Positions 25,687 through 34,576 of a stretch of 44,424 nucleotides of DNA are shown piece by piece. The position numbers and the translations under genes were made by a program. How positions within the stretch are numbered: position 1 is the first letter of the stretch; each line of letters begins with the position of its first letter. Source of the DNA: Bacteroidales bacterium (GTDB taxonomy: Bacteria; Bacteroidota; Bacteroidia; Bacteroidales; ML635J-15); contig JAQVOJ010000011.1 of NCBI GenBank assembly GCA_028702675.1, forward strand, positions 1-44,424. Reading direction: 5' to 3'. The notes beneath the pieces were generated by a model. That model worked only from the letters and a program-made list of their open reading frames with translations, was not told where the DNA came from and did not search any database.

Positions 25687-27084
25687 ATGAAAATAAAGTA
25701 TATTGACTTAATTGAACAGTCATTTGATTTTCCTCAAGAAGAGTTTTATGTTGAGGATGATGAGTTATATTTTCATGAAATACCTCTTATGGATATTGTG
25801 AAGCAATATGGAACACCTTTAAAGTTTACATATTTGCCAATCATCTCAGAAAGTATTGAAAAAGCCCGCATGTGGTTTAATGTTGCTATGGCTAAAGCTA
25901 ATTATGGTGGCAAGTATTTTCAATGTTATTGTACAAAAAGTTCGCACTTCTCTTTTGTAATGGAGGAAGTGTTGAAAAATAATGTTCATATTGAAACAAG
26001 TAGTGCATTCGATATTAATATTATTAGATCCATGGAAGATGAAGGGGTTGTAGATAAAACACTTCATGTGGTGTGTAATGGGTTTAAATTGCCTGAGTAT
26101 ATCGAAAATATTGGAGAACTCATTAATGATGGGTATGATTACGTAATACCTGTTTTAGATAATACAGTAGAGTTAGATCAGCTATTAGGTGCAACAGACA
26201 AAAACTTGAATGTTGGGATACGTATTGCTTCTGAAGAGGAACCGAAGTTTGAGTTTTATACAAGTCGATTAGGTATAGGATATCAGGATTTAGTATCATA
26301 TTATAAAAGTCATATTCAGAATAATAAGCGAGTTAACTTAAAAATGTTGCATTTTTTTATTAATACAGGAATTAAAGATACGGCGTATTATTGGAGTGAG
26401 TTGAATAAGTGTATGAATGTGTATTGTGAGTTAAAAAAAATCTGTCCAAGTCTAGATAGTTTAAATATTGGAGGAGGTTTTCCAATTAAGAACAATCTTA
26501 GTTACGAGTACGATTATGATTATATGGCAGAGGAGATAATTAATCAAGTTAAAAATGCATGTGTATCAAATGGAGTTCCTGAACCTGATATTTATACGGA
26601 ATTTGGGACTTTTACTGTAGGAGAAAGTGGAGGAGCAATTTATTCTGTTGCTCATCAGAAAAGACAAAACGATAAAGAAAAATGGAATATGATAGACAGT
26701 TCTTTCATTACAACATTACCCGACACATGGGCAACAAGCAAGCGTTTTTTGATGTTGCCAATTAATCGATGGGAATGCGAATACGAAAGAGTGTTTCTTG
26801 GTGGAGTTACATGCGATAGCGATGATTATTATAATTCGGAGCAGCATGTAAATGCAATATATTTACCCAAATATGATCCAAAAAATGTATTATATATCGG
26901 TTTCTTTAATGTGGGTGCATATCAAGAGTCTATTGGTGGCTTTGGGGGTATTCAACACTGTTTAACTCCGGCACCAAAACATATAATTATAAACAGAGAC
27001 GAAGAAGGAAAAATTTCTACCAGATTGTTTAGTAAAGAACAAAGTTATAAATCTATGTTAAAAACATTAGGTTATAATTACTAA
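25687..27084 (+). CDS. speA: PLP-dependent arginine decarboxylase (fold type III), polyamine pathway
   Basis: A 465-aa alanine-racemase-fold decarboxylase of the Orn/DAP/Arg decarboxylase 2 family. The PLP lysine is probably Lys84 in YCTKSSHF, where other family members have a Lys in a similar place. NIGGGFP near residue 260 is the family's phosphate-binding glycine motif, followed by EFGTFTVGESGG. The C-terminal barrel has the GVTCDSDDYY block that contacts the second subunit. Substrate assignment as arginine rests on the adjacent agmatinase gene (9 bases on), which uses agmatine. It is shorter than the ~630-aa SpeA of enterobacteria and belongs to a compact Bacteroidota form. Ornithine or carboxynorspermidine as substrate is less likely. 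Confidence 0.85.
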   Translation: MKIKYIDLIEQSFDFPQEEFYVEDDELYFHEIPLMDIVKQYGTPLKFTYLPIISESIEKARMWFNVAMAKANYGGKYFQCYCTKSSHFSFVMEEVLKNNVHIETSSAFDINIIRSMEDEGVVDKTLHVVCNGFKLPEYIENIGELINDGYDYVIPVLDNTVELDQLLGATDKNLNVGIRIASEEEPKFEFYTSRLGIGYQDLVSYYKSHIQNNKRVNLKMLHFFINTGIKDTAYYWSELNKCMNVYCELKKICPSLDSLNIGGGFPIKNNLSYEYDYDYMAEEIINQVKNACVSNGVPEPDIYTEFGTFTVGESGGAIYSVAHQKRQNDKEKWNMIDSSFITTLPDTWATSKRFLMLPINRWECEYERVFLGGVTCDSDDYYNSEQHVNAIYLPKYDPKNVLYIGFFNVGAYQESIGGFGGIQHCLTPAPKHIIINRDEEGKISTRLFSKEQSYKSMLKTLGYNY

Positions 27085-27093
27085 TTTTACAGT

Positions 27094-27942
27094 ATGAAAA
27101 CATTTGGAGGTATTCCGGCAGAATTTGCAATGCAAGAATCTGCAAAAATTAGTATATTGCCTGTCGCATACGATGGAACAAGCACATGGGGCAAGGGAGC
27201 TGATAAAGGACCCGAAGCATTTTTTGTAGCTTCCGAAAATATGGAATTGTACGATATTGAAACAAATTCAGAAGTGTATCGGAAAGGTATTTATATCGAA
27301 GATAAGCTTTCCGGTTTTAAGTCGCCTGAAGAAATGGTTGAGGCTGTATATACTAAGACATGTGGAATAGTGGAAACAGGTAGATTATTTACAATGATAG
27401 GAGGCGAGCATTCTGTAAGTATAGGTGCAATTAGAGCCATGCGAAACCATTATAAGGATTTGAGCGTAGTGCAGTTAGATGCCCATAGTGATTTACGACC
27501 CGAATACGATGGAAGTGCTTGTAATCACGCATGTGCTTTGCACGAAGCCTCAAAATATACTAATCTTATACAGGTTGGAATTCGTAGTATGGATTCAATT
27601 GAGTTGCCTTATTTGAATAGGGATAAAGTTTTTTGGGCTCATAAAATTCATGATAGTACTGATTGGATCCCAAAACTAATGAAAATGTGTACGCAAAATG
27701 TATATGTAACTATCGACTTAGATGCTTTCGATCCTTCAGTACTACCTGGAACCGGTACTCCCGAACCAGGTGGATTGTATTGGTATCAAGTAAACGAATT
27801 GCTTGTAAATCTAGCAAAACAGTGTAATATTGTAGGTTTTGATATCACTGAGCTTTCACCAATCGAAGGAGAAAACATTTCTGAATTCTTTTCAGCAAAA
27901 TTATATTATCGTTTTTTAAGTATGATATTTAATAAAAAATAA
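27094..27942 (+). CDS. speB: Agmatinase
   Basis: Mn-dependent ureohydrolase converting agmatine to putrescine and urea. The 282-aa protein carries the metal-binding set: GGEHSVS, DAHSDLRPEY, HACALHE and TIDLDAFDP, with the following GTGTPEPGG. It lies between the decarboxylase and the deoxyhypusine-synthase-like gene with gaps of 9 and 4 bases, so the three are one operon. A close alternative is another ureohydrolase such as guanidinobutyrase, but the upstream decarboxylase makes agmatinase the best reading. Confidence 0.93.
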   Translation: MKTFGGIPAEFAMQESAKISILPVAYDGTSTWGKGADKGPEAFFVASENMELYDIETNSEVYRKGIYIEDKLSGFKSPEEMVEAVYTKTCGIVETGRLFTMIGGEHSVSIGAIRAMRNHYKDLSVVQLDAHSDLRPEYDGSACNHACALHEASKYTNLIQVGIRSMDSIELPYLNRDKVFWAHKIHDSTDWIPKLMKMCTQNVYVTIDLDAFDPSVLPGTGTPEPGGLYWYQVNELLVNLAKQCNIVGFDITELSPIEGENISEFFSAKLYYRFLSMIFNKK

Positions 27943-27946
27943 AATT

Positions 27947-28915
27947 ATGAGTTCACCAATTTCAGAATTTGTAAAAAAGCATTTTTTACATTTTAATGCT
28001 GCTGTGGTAGTAGATGCTGCCGAAGCGTATAAATCTTTGATTAATAAAGATGGTAAAATGATGATAACTCTAGCAGGTGCTATGAGCTCGGCAGAGCTTG
28101 GAAAATCTCTTGCCGAAATGATTAGGCAAAACAAGGTTCATATAATTAGTACAACCGGTGCCAATCTTGAAGAAGATGTTTTTAACCTTGTGGCTCATAA
28201 TTCTTATGTTAGAGTCCCCAATTACAGAGATTTGTCGCCCGAAGATGAACAGGCTTTATATAATAAAGGCATGAACAGGGTTACCGATACCTGTATTCCC
28301 GAAGATGAAGCATTTAGAAAAATTGAAAAAAAACTGTTGAGATTATGGAAAGATGCTCAAGAAAAAGGTGAGAGATATTTTCCGCACGAATATTTGTATA
28401 GATTACTTCTTTCGGGTGAGTTAGATGATGATTTTCAAATTGATATTAAAAATTCGTGGTTGTATGCAGCTGCTCAAAAAAATATGCCTATTATAGTACC
28501 GGGTTGGGAAGATAGTACTTTAGGAAACATGTTTGCCGCTGCTGTTATACGTGGCGATATCTCAGTTTCGGTTCTTAAAATGGGTATTGAGTATATGACT
28601 TTTCTTGCTAAATGGTATCGTGAAAATTGCAATGCGGGAATAGGGTTTTTCCAAATTGGTGGCGGTATAGCCGGAGACTTCCCTATTTGTGTTGTGCCAA
28701 TGATGATACAGGATTTAGAATGGGATAATATTCCGTTTTGGGCTTATTTCTGCCAAATCAGCGATTCAACTACAAGTTATGGCTCATATTCAGGAGCTGT
28801 ACCTAACGAGAAAATTACTTGGGGAAAACTTGATGCATCTACACCAAAGTATATTATAGAATCTGATGCAACTATAGTAGCACCTCTAATTTTTGCTCAA
28901 GTTTTAAATTGGTAA
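27947..28915 (+). CDS. Deoxyhypusine synthase-like protein (bacterial)
   Basis: A 322-aa member of the deoxyhypusine synthase family. In eukaryotes and archaea the enzyme transfers the aminobutyl group of spermidine to a lysine of eIF5A; bacteria have no eIF5A, so bacterial members may make homospermidine or another polyamine. The active-site lysine motif is intact: SGAVPNEKITWGKL with the Lys near residue 294. NAD-binding segments (LAGAMSS, STTGANLEEDVFNL) are present. Its place after arginine decarboxylase and agmatinase puts it in polyamine synthesis. Spermidine or homospermidine as product is inference. Confidence 0.88.
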   Translation: MSSPISEFVKKHFLHFNAAVVVDAAEAYKSLINKDGKMMITLAGAMSSAELGKSLAEMIRQNKVHIISTTGANLEEDVFNLVAHNSYVRVPNYRDLSPEDEQALYNKGMNRVTDTCIPEDEAFRKIEKKLLRLWKDAQEKGERYFPHEYLYRLLLSGELDDDFQIDIKNSWLYAAAQKNMPIIVPGWEDSTLGNMFAAAVIRGDISVSVLKMGIEYMTFLAKWYRENCNAGIGFFQIGGGIAGDFPICVVPMMIQDLEWDNIPFWAYFCQISDSTTSYGSYSGAVPNEKITWGKLDASTPKYIIESDATIVAPLIFAQVLNW

Positions 28916-28940
28916 AACCATATTTCTTTTGAAAAATATG

Positions 28941-28968
28941 TTTATACGCTATTCTTCAGGCGTATAAA
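28941..28968. terminator. Bidirectional hairpin between convergent genes
   Basis: A perfect 9-bp inverted repeat (TTTATACGC at 28941-28949, GCGTATAAA at 28960-28968) overlaps the last codons of the minus-strand lipoprotein gene. A second weaker stem (CATATTT 28919-28925 with AAATATG 28934-28940) is just outside and follows the plus-strand operon. Together they can stop both transcripts. Confidence 0.6.
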
Positions 28969-29455
28969 TGTATTTTTCTTCTTCCTTATTGTAAAAGAAA
29001 CTCAAGTCTTTATGGTTTTTGAAAAAATCATAGATTTCTTTTGAGTTATTAAAGACTTCATCAATATTATCTGTTACTTCGTAGAGTAAAAACTCTTCGG
29101 CACTAGGAAACTCAATTTTATAAAAATAATACATCCCATCTTGATGCATGTTTGCAAAAGTTATATCCCCAATTTGCGTAAAATGACAAACGTAAGTTCC
29201 CGATACAGAATAAATACTGTCGGTTGTGTTGAATTCATATTGTTCTACCTTAAACTTTTTCCCATCAATTTTATCAAAAACATAATACTTAGGGAAGTCG
29301 CTGTACGGGTCTTCTTTTAACCATTTACCGTAAAGGCTAGGATCAACTTCTACATCTGGATTACTAAGAGGAACAGAAGATGAATATGGGCACGCAGTGA
29401 ACAAAATCATTAGCATACTAAAAATCAGAATGCTTGTTAATACTCTAGTTTTCAT
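28949..29455 (-). CDS. Putative lipoprotein of unknown function
   Basis: A 168-aa exported protein. The N-terminus is a lipoprotein signal (MKTRVLTSILIFSMLMILFTAC, lipidated Cys at about residue 22). The mature part contains SLYGKWLKEDPYSDFPKYYVF, resembling a lipocalin-like start (GKW), and predicts as mainly beta; it ends acidic. I do not recognise a named family. It is alone on the minus strand between the polyamine operon and the rpmB group, with its own -7 box 26 bases upstream. Confidence 0.7.
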   Translation of the reverse strand: MKTRVLTSILIFSMLMILFTACPYSSSVPLSNPDVEVDPSLYGKWLKEDPYSDFPKYYVFDKIDGKKFKVEQYEFNTTDSIYSVSGTYVCHFTQIGDITFANMHQDGMYYFYKIEFPSAEEFLLYEVTDNIDEVFNNSKEIYDFFKNHKDLSFFYNKEEEKYIYTPEE

Positions 29456-29844
29456 AGGATTAAATATTTAATTTATAATTACAAACATATCAAAAGTTTA
29501 TTTTGTTTTAAAAGATAAAGCATATCATTTTATTAGTTATTAAATACATTCAGCAAAAAAGAAATTAACCACTTATCTGATAGCGAATGTTTATATAACA
29601 TAATTTATGCCGAAAAATAAGATGTTTATTGTTCAAAGAATGATAAATTTCACTAATTTTTAACTCATTGTTAATAATGCAATTAATTGTAATATTTAAG
29701 CAAATTTAGTTAAAAAATTAGTATTTGAAAATTTTATCAACAAAAAAATATTAATATCTTTCAATATTTTATGCTTAAAAATTTTGGTATTTCAAATTAA
29801 AACACGATTTTTGCAGTCCGAAAATTTAAACGGAGAGAATTATT
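29456..29844. other. Intergenic region upstream of rpmB
   Basis: A 389-base AT-rich gap without a convincing frame. The first part holds the minus-strand lipoprotein promoter. The rest leads to rpmB, whose ATG is preceded by a purine-rich GGAGAG site. I see no strong hairpin; regulation of the ribosomal genes cannot be read here. Confidence 0.5.
29482..29489 (-). promoter_or_regulatory. -7 box for the lipoprotein gene
   Basis: Minus-strand TATGTTTG matches TAnnTTTG, 26 bases before the start codon. Confidence 0.45.
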
Positions 29845-30087
29845 ATGGCACGTGCTTGTCAAATTACAGGAAAAACAGCGATGGTAGGAAACAATGTTTC
29901 TCACTCAAAGCGTAGAACGAAAAGACGTTTTCAAGTTAACTTGATGACGAAAAAGTTTTATTTGGAAGAAGAAGACCGTTGGTTAACTTTAAAAGTATCA
30001 GCTAAAGGTATTCGCACCATAAACAAAAAAGGCTTAAAGTCGGCTTTAGAAGCTGCTAAGAGCAAAGGCTATATTAGTAATTATTAA
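29845..30087 (+). CDS. rpmB: 50S ribosomal protein L28
   Basis: Large-subunit ribosomal protein of 80 aa. It starts with the family's ARACQITGK motif and has [14 protein letters not shown] and the C-terminal [14 protein letters not shown]. It has an unusually clear GGAGAG site 9 bases before the ATG. It heads a three-gene group with rpmG and the DUF4295 gene, as in many Bacteroidota. Confidence 0.97.
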   Translation: MARACQITGKTAMVGNNVSHSKRRTKRRFQVNLMTKKFYLEEEDRWLTLKVSAKGIRTINKKGLKSALEAAKSKGYISNY

Positions 30088-30104
30088 TACAGGAGAATCA
30101 GGCA

Positions 30105-30293
30105 ATGGCAAAAAAAGGTAAAGGAAACCGAGTTCAGGTCATTTTAGAATGCACCGAACATAAAGATAGCGGTATGCCCGGGACATCCAGATATATTTCT
30201 ACAAAGAATAGAAAAAATACTCCCGATAGGTTAGAATTAAAAAAGTATAATCCGATACTTAAAAAAGTAACTGTTCATAAAGAAATTAAATAA
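30105..30293 (+). CDS. rpmG: 50S ribosomal protein L33
   Basis: Large-subunit ribosomal protein of 62 aa with the blocks [31 protein letters not shown] and [14 protein letters not shown]. The zinc-type double CxxC is absent (one Cys only), so it is the zinc-free form. It follows rpmB by 17 bases with a GGAGAA site. Confidence 0.96.
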   Translation: MAKKGKGNRVQVILECTEHKDSGMPGTSRYISTKNRKNTPDRLELKKYNPILKKVTVHKEIK

Positions 30294-30301
30294 TATAAGT
30301 T

Positions 30302-30457
30302 ATGGCAAAGAAAGTTGTTGCAACATTAAAATCAGGCGAAGGTAAAGAATATGCAAAATGTATTAAAATGATAAAGTCATCAAAAACCGGTGCTTATCAA
30401 TTTAAAGAAGATATTGTACATGCCGATCATGTTAAAGAATTTTTTGAAAAAAAATAA
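30302..30457 (+). CDS. DUF4295 family small basic protein
   Basis: A 51-aa protein, too short to be caught by size-limited gene finding. It reads MAKKVVATLKSGEGKEYAKC and continues to a Lys-rich end. The place (8 bases after rpmG), size and sequence match the DUF4295 family conserved next to L28/L33 in Bacteroidota, a likely ribosome-associated protein of unknown exact role. The terminator hairpin at 30482 follows it, confirming it as the last gene of the operon. Confidence 0.9.
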   Translation: MAKKVVATLKSGEGKEYAKCIKMIKSSKTGAYQFKEDIVHADHVKEFFEKK

Positions 30458-30481
30458 AAATAAAAAGTTTTATAATTATGT

Positions 30482-30514
30482 AAACGTCTGTATTTTTAAT
30501 TACAGACGTTTTTT
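30482..30514 (+). terminator. Rho-independent terminator of the rpmB-rpmG operon
   Basis: An 11-bp perfect stem (30482-30492 with 30501-30511) with an 8-base loop is followed by a T run. The stem core ACGTCTGTA/TACAGACGT is the most GC-rich part of the neighbourhood. Confidence 0.85.
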
Positions 30515-30540
30515 GTTTTATAAAAAGTATAAAAATTCAC

Positions 30541-30548
30541 TATATTTG
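30541..30548 (+). promoter_or_regulatory. -7 box for ftsY
   Basis: TATATTTG matches TAnnTTTG, 25 bases before the ftsY ATG and just after the preceding terminator. Confidence 0.5.
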
Positions 30549-30573
30549 CTATCTTATACTATTCTGATAAAAT

Positions 30574-31527
30574 ATGGCTATATTTGGATTATTTAACAAG
30601 GAAAAAAAAGACAAGCTTGACCAAGGATTGTCGAAAAGCAGAAAAGGGGTTTTAGAAAAACTTAATCGGAGTGTTTTCGGAAAATCTAAAGTTGACGAAG
30701 ATGTACTTGATGAGCTGGAAGAAGTCCTGATTACATCTGATGTTGGGGTAGATACTACATTAAGAATTATTGAAAGAATTGAAGCTCGTGTTGCAAAAGA
30801 TAAATATATAAATGCGAATGAGCTTAATACTGTATTAAGAGAAGAAATTGTTGAGCTTCTCGAAGAAAAAGCAACACCTGATTATAATGATTGGGATTTG
30901 CCTAAAGATAAGTTACCTTATATTATAATGGTGGTGGGTGTTAACGGTGTTGGCAAAACAACGACAATAGGAAAGCTTGCTTATAAATATAAAAATGCAG
31001 GAAAATCTGTCTATATTGGAGCTGCCGATACTTTTAGGGCAGCTGCTATTGAGCAAATTGAAATATGGTCAGAAAGAGTCGGGGTTCCTATAGTAAAGCA
31101 AAGTATGGGCAGCGACCCTGCATCAGTGGCTTATGACACCTTAAGTAAAGCAAAAAATAATAATGCAGATGTAGTAATTATTGATACTGCCGGTAGGTTG
31201 CATAATAAAATTAATTTGATGAATGAACTTGCAAAGCTTAAGCGGGTTATGCAAAAACTTATCCCTGATGCACCTCACGAAATCCTTCTTATCCTTGATG
31301 GAAGTACAGGGCAAAATGCTTTTGAACAAGCAAAACAATTTACTAAAGCCACAGAAGTAAATGCTCTTGCTGTAACTAAACTTGATGGTACTGCCAAAGG
31401 TGGAGTTGTAATTGGCGTTTCCGACCAATTTAAAATTCCTGTAAAATATATAGGAATAGGAGAGGGAATAGACGATTTGCAAATTTTTAACAGAAGAGAA
31501 TTCGTTGATTCACTTTTTAAAGAATAA
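30574..31527 (+). CDS. ftsY: Signal recognition particle receptor FtsY
   Basis: SRP receptor GTPase that docks ribosome-nascent-chain complexes at the inner membrane. The 317-aa protein is the compact NG form without a long acidic A domain. Motifs: GVNGVGKTTTIGKLA (P-loop), DTFRAAAIEQ, DTAGR, TKLDGTAKGG and the C-terminal GIGEGIDDLQIFNRREFVDSLF. The start ATG is well placed after the promoter box. Confidence 0.97.
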   Translation: MAIFGLFNKEKKDKLDQGLSKSRKGVLEKLNRSVFGKSKVDEDVLDELEEVLITSDVGVDTTLRIIERIEARVAKDKYINANELNTVLREEIVELLEEKATPDYNDWDLPKDKLPYIIMVVGVNGVGKTTTIGKLAYKYKNAGKSVYIGAADTFRAAAIEQIEIWSERVGVPIVKQSMGSDPASVAYDTLSKAKNNNADVVIIDTAGRLHNKINLMNELAKLKRVMQKLIPDAPHEILLILDGSTGQNAFEQAKQFTKATEVNALAVTKLDGTAKGGVVIGVSDQFKIPVKYIGIGEGIDDLQIFNRREFVDSLFKE

Positions 31528-31573
31528 TATTGTTGCATGATTAAGTGTTTTTTTAAAAAATAGCTGTTATAAT

Positions 31574-32092
31574 ATGGAAAAAGGTAAAATACACTTATAT
31601 ACCGGTAACGGAAAAGGTAAAACATCTGCAGCTCTTGGACTTGCTCTACGTGCTACTGGACATAAACGAAAGGTTTATATAGCCCAATTTGTAAAAGGTA
31701 TGCATTATGGTGAATTAGATATTATTAATAATAGGATACCCGAAATTGAATTGCATCAGTTTGGAAGAGATTGTTTTATAAACAGAGAGCCTGCAAAAGA
31801 AGATATTGATGCTGCAAGAAATGGACTCCAAAAAACTGCCGAAGCCTTAATAAGTAACAATTATGATATATATATCCTCGATGAAGTTTGTATAGCGATA
31901 TATTATAACTTGTTTACCATAAACGAACTTCTCGAAACATTAGATATGAGAAACAAAAAATGTGAAATTGTACTTACGGGTAGATATGCTCCAAAAGAAT
32001 TGTACGATATAGCTGATTTAGTAACAGAAATGAAAGAAATTAAACATTATTATAATAATGGTGTTGTTGCAAGAAAAGGTATTGAGTTTTAA
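31574..32092 (+). CDS. cobO: Cob(I)alamin adenosyltransferase (CobO/BtuR type)
   Basis: ATP:corrinoid adenosyltransferase that adds the 5'-deoxyadenosyl group of adenosylcobalamin. The 172-aa protein begins with a P-loop GNGKGKTSAALG and has the ILDEVCIAIYYNL Walker-B-like block, LTGRYAP and the C-terminal DLVTEMKEIKHYY. This is the P-loop (CobA/BtuR) class and not PduO. It sits between ftsY and amn with small gaps of 46 and 21 bases; the vitamin role does not obviously tie to either. Confidence 0.93.
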   Translation: MEKGKIHLYTGNGKGKTSAALGLALRATGHKRKVYIAQFVKGMHYGELDIINNRIPEIELHQFGRDCFINREPAKEDIDAARNGLQKTAEALISNNYDIYILDEVCIAIYYNLFTINELLETLDMRNKKCEIVLTGRYAPKELYDIADLVTEMKEIKHYYNNGVVARKGIEF

Positions 32093-32113
32093 AATTATTA
32101 AAAAATATCAATT

Positions 32114-32884
32114 ATGAAAACAAAGCAAGAAATAGTAGAAAATTGGTTACCTAGATATACAGGCAAAAAGCTTAATGAGTTTGGAGAATATATTCTATTA
32201 ACAAATTTTCAGTTTTATGTTGACCTTTTTGCGAAATGGCATAATGTCCCTGTGATTGGTATGGACCGTAATATGCCAAACGCTACTTCTGATGATATAA
32301 CAATAATTAATTTTGGTATGGGTAGCCCTAATGCTGCTACTATAATTGACTTATTAAGTGCAATTAGTCCTAAAGCATTACTTTTTTTGGGTAAATGTGG
32401 TGGTTTGAAGAAGAAAAATGAATTAGGAGATCTTATATTGCCAATTGCTGCCATACGTAGCGAAGGGACTAGTGATGATTATTTGCCACCCGAAGTACCT
32501 GCTTTGCCTGCCTTTATGCTTCAACGTGCCGTTTCTACTTCTATAAGGGACTATGGTCGTGATTATTATACCGGAACTGTTTTTACTACAAATAAAAGAG
32601 TTTGGGAATACGATGAACGTTTTAAAAAGTATTTACATAAAACCCGAGCAATGGCTATTGATATGGAAACTGCTACTGTTTTTATTCTTGGCTTTGCAAA
32701 CGAAATTCCATCGGGTGCACTTCTGCTTGTATCGGACCAGCCAATGATTGGTACCGGAATTAAAACCGAAGAGAGTGACACTCGTGTAACTCAAAACTTT
32801 GTGGAAGATCACCTGAAAATTGGGATAAATAGTTTAAAACTAATTAAGAATGAAGGTCGTTCGGTTAAGCATCTTAAGTTTTAA
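32114..32884 (+). CDS. amn: AMP nucleosidase
   Basis: Hydrolyses AMP to adenine and ribose 5-phosphate. The 256-aa enzyme is the short form common in Bacteroidota, lacking the N-terminal extension of the enterobacterial protein. It has the phosphorylase-fold blocks FGMGSPNAATIIDLL, LFLGKCGGLKKKNELGD, and AMAIDMETATVF, where the Glu binds the ribose, followed by LLVSDQPM. Repeats follow the stop codon directly. Confidence 0.93.
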   Translation: MKTKQEIVENWLPRYTGKKLNEFGEYILLTNFQFYVDLFAKWHNVPVIGMDRNMPNATSDDITIINFGMGSPNAATIIDLLSAISPKALLFLGKCGGLKKKNELGDLILPIAAIRSEGTSDDYLPPEVPALPAFMLQRAVSTSIRDYGRDYYTGTVFTTNKRVWEYDERFKKYLHKTRAMAIDMETATVFILGFANEIPSGALLLVSDQPMIGTGIKTEESDTRVTQNFVEDHLKIGINSLKLIKNEGRSVKHLKF

Positions 32885-32964
32885 ATTACAAATAACAAAT
32901 ATCAAATAACAAAATCCAAATAACAAATAGCAATAACCAAATATCAAATTACAAATAACAATAA
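32885..32964. repeat. Degenerate CAAATAACAAA-type repeat tract
   Basis: About ten imperfect units of the form (A)ACAAATA / CAAATAACAAA follow amn. No spacers of regular length are present, so it is not a CRISPR. Such A/C-rich tracts are common in intergenic Bacteroidota DNA; a role is unknown. Confidence 0.7.
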
Positions 32965-33019
32965 TTACGGAAGTTATAGGTATAAGTTGAATTTGTAATA
33001 TTTTGGATGATGGGTTTAG

Positions 33020-33727
33020 TTACATAAATAAATAAAACTCTTTGGTTAGAGCTATATATTTTTGGGAGTACTGATGTCTGCCAGATTCCTCAATTATAAT
33101 TGTTTCGCAAGAGCAATCAGATTTTGTCTTTTGTAATTCAGCCATTATTCTGTGAGCATCTTTTTGAGGTGTAGGTTTTACGAATGATTTTTTTGTACAA
33201 TACAAGCTATGAATATTTGCATTAGATATTAAGTTTTCGGCTTGTGTAATGGGTAAAATAAATCCAAACTTACCATATTCCGATAGTAATCTTGTAACAC
33301 AAGCTAAAAGTTTTTCTAAACTTAATTCATTATCATGTCTGGCAATTAGTCTGTTTTTTATTATATCAGAGTTAGGACTACTGAAAAACGGAGGGTTACA
33401 GATAATATAATCAAATTTAATGTCAGGATTAAAGTTTTCAATATCTGCATTTATTACTGATAATTTTGAACTCCATTTACTTTGTTTAAAGTTTATGTAA
33501 GCTTGATCAGATGCATTTTTATCAATTTCTACTGCTTTAATTCTTCCTTCACTTCTTTGTGCCATCATTAATGCTAAAACACCCGTACCTGTTCCAATAT
33601 CAAGAAAATTGCCTTTAGATGGGATATTCGCCCATGCTCCTAATAACACACTATCTGTACCAATTTTCATGGCACATTTGTCTTGATTTATCTTAAATTG
33701 CTTAAAAATGAACTCTTGCTTTCCCAT
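33020..33727 (-). CDS. trmN6: tRNA1(Val) (adenine(37)-N6)-methyltransferase
   Basis: SAM-dependent methyltransferase of 235 aa that probably methylates N6 of A37 in tRNA1(Val). Motif I is LDIGTGTGVLALMMAQR and the catalytic motif IV is DYIICNPPFFSS, the NPPF/Y type of adenine-N6 methylases. The N-terminus (FKQFKINQDKCAMKIGTDSVLLGAW) is typical of TrmN6/YfiC. It starts one base before the TIGR02757 gene ends, so the two are probably one transcript. Confidence 0.92.
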   Translation of the reverse strand: MGKQEFIFKQFKINQDKCAMKIGTDSVLLGAWANIPSKGNFLDIGTGTGVLALMMAQRSEGRIKAVEIDKNASDQAYINFKQSKWSSKLSVINADIENFNPDIKFDYIICNPPFFSSPNSDIIKNRLIARHDNELSLEKLLACVTRLLSEYGKFGFILPITQAENLISNANIHSLYCTKKSFVKPTPQKDAHRIMAELQKTKSDCSCETIIIEESGRHQYSQKYIALTKEFYLFM

Positions 33728-33728
33728 A

Positions 33729-34487
33729 TTAAAAGTTCTCGAATACTCCTAAACCAAACAAAGCATAATCATATTTTACGGGATCGTTGCTATCAAAAAC
33801 TCGTAGTTTGGCAGTTAATTCTTCTACGGCTTTCTTGTCGTTTTGTTTTCTTTTCAACAATCCTAACTCTCTGGCAACTCTTCCACTATGTACATCGAGT
33901 GGTATGTATAGTTGGGAGGGTTTATAGTTATTCCAAATACCAAAATCAACATTAGATTTATCTTTACGAACCATCCACCTTAGAAACATGTTTAGTCTTT
34001 TTGCAGCAGAGCCCTTAGCCGGATTGCTTATGTGTTTTTCAGAACGATATTCATGTGCTGTTTGCATCATTTTTGTTCTAAAATTGATTATCCCAACATA
34101 AGGTTCATTTCCTGCAAAAGCATTTTCAAGACTATTATATTCGTGATATATAGATTTTAAGCCTTTAATAAAAAATATTACATCGTTTGAATTATATGTT
34201 CGATGTTTAAAGTTTTTGAAAACCTTTAAGTCATTATAGCTGTGATTCATGACAAAATCGTATGGCTGATTGTCCATTAATTGCATGAGTTTACGAGAAC
34301 TGTTGATTATTATTATTCTTTTACCCCAGGCAAGAGTAGCAGCTAATAATCCTGATATCTCAATGTCTTGTTTTAAGCTAAACGAATGTGGAATTTGTAT
34401 AGGGTCGTCTTTTATAAAATCCTGACGATTATATAAATCAGTTTTTTCCTCCAAAAAGTTTTTTAAATCATCAAATGATAAGTTCAT
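33729..34487 (-). CDS. TIGR02757 family protein
   Basis: A 252-aa protein of the Bacteroidota-conserved TIGR02757 family. Visible blocks are ISGLLAATLAWGKR, the middle KRLNMFLRWMVRKD and the LDVHSGRVARELGLLKRKQND motif, which resembles the helix-hairpin DNA-glycosylase-like fold (HhH-GPD relatives), but no established function is known to me. It precedes trmN6, suggesting a nucleic-acid role, which is only inference. Confidence 0.88.
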   Translation of the reverse strand: MNLSFDDLKNFLEEKTDLYNRQDFIKDDPIQIPHSFSLKQDIEISGLLAATLAWGKRIIIINSSRKLMQLMDNQPYDFVMNHSYNDLKVFKNFKHRTYNSNDVIFFIKGLKSIYHEYNSLENAFAGNEPYVGIINFRTKMMQTAHEYRSEKHISNPAKGSAAKRLNMFLRWMVRKDKSNVDFGIWNNYKPSQLYIPLDVHSGRVARELGLLKRKQNDKKAVEELTAKLRVFDSNDPVKYDYALFGLGVFENF

Positions 34488-34576
34488 AAAACATATTTTG
34501 TGCTAAAGTACATATTTTAGATTATTTAGTATTAATCAAAAAAAAACTTTATGTATTTTCGGGCAAATTTATAACT

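Noticed and set aside
32885..32964. A/C-rich repeats resembling a CRISPR at first glance
   Set aside because: Units are short and irregular, with no spacers of constant length and no cas genes.
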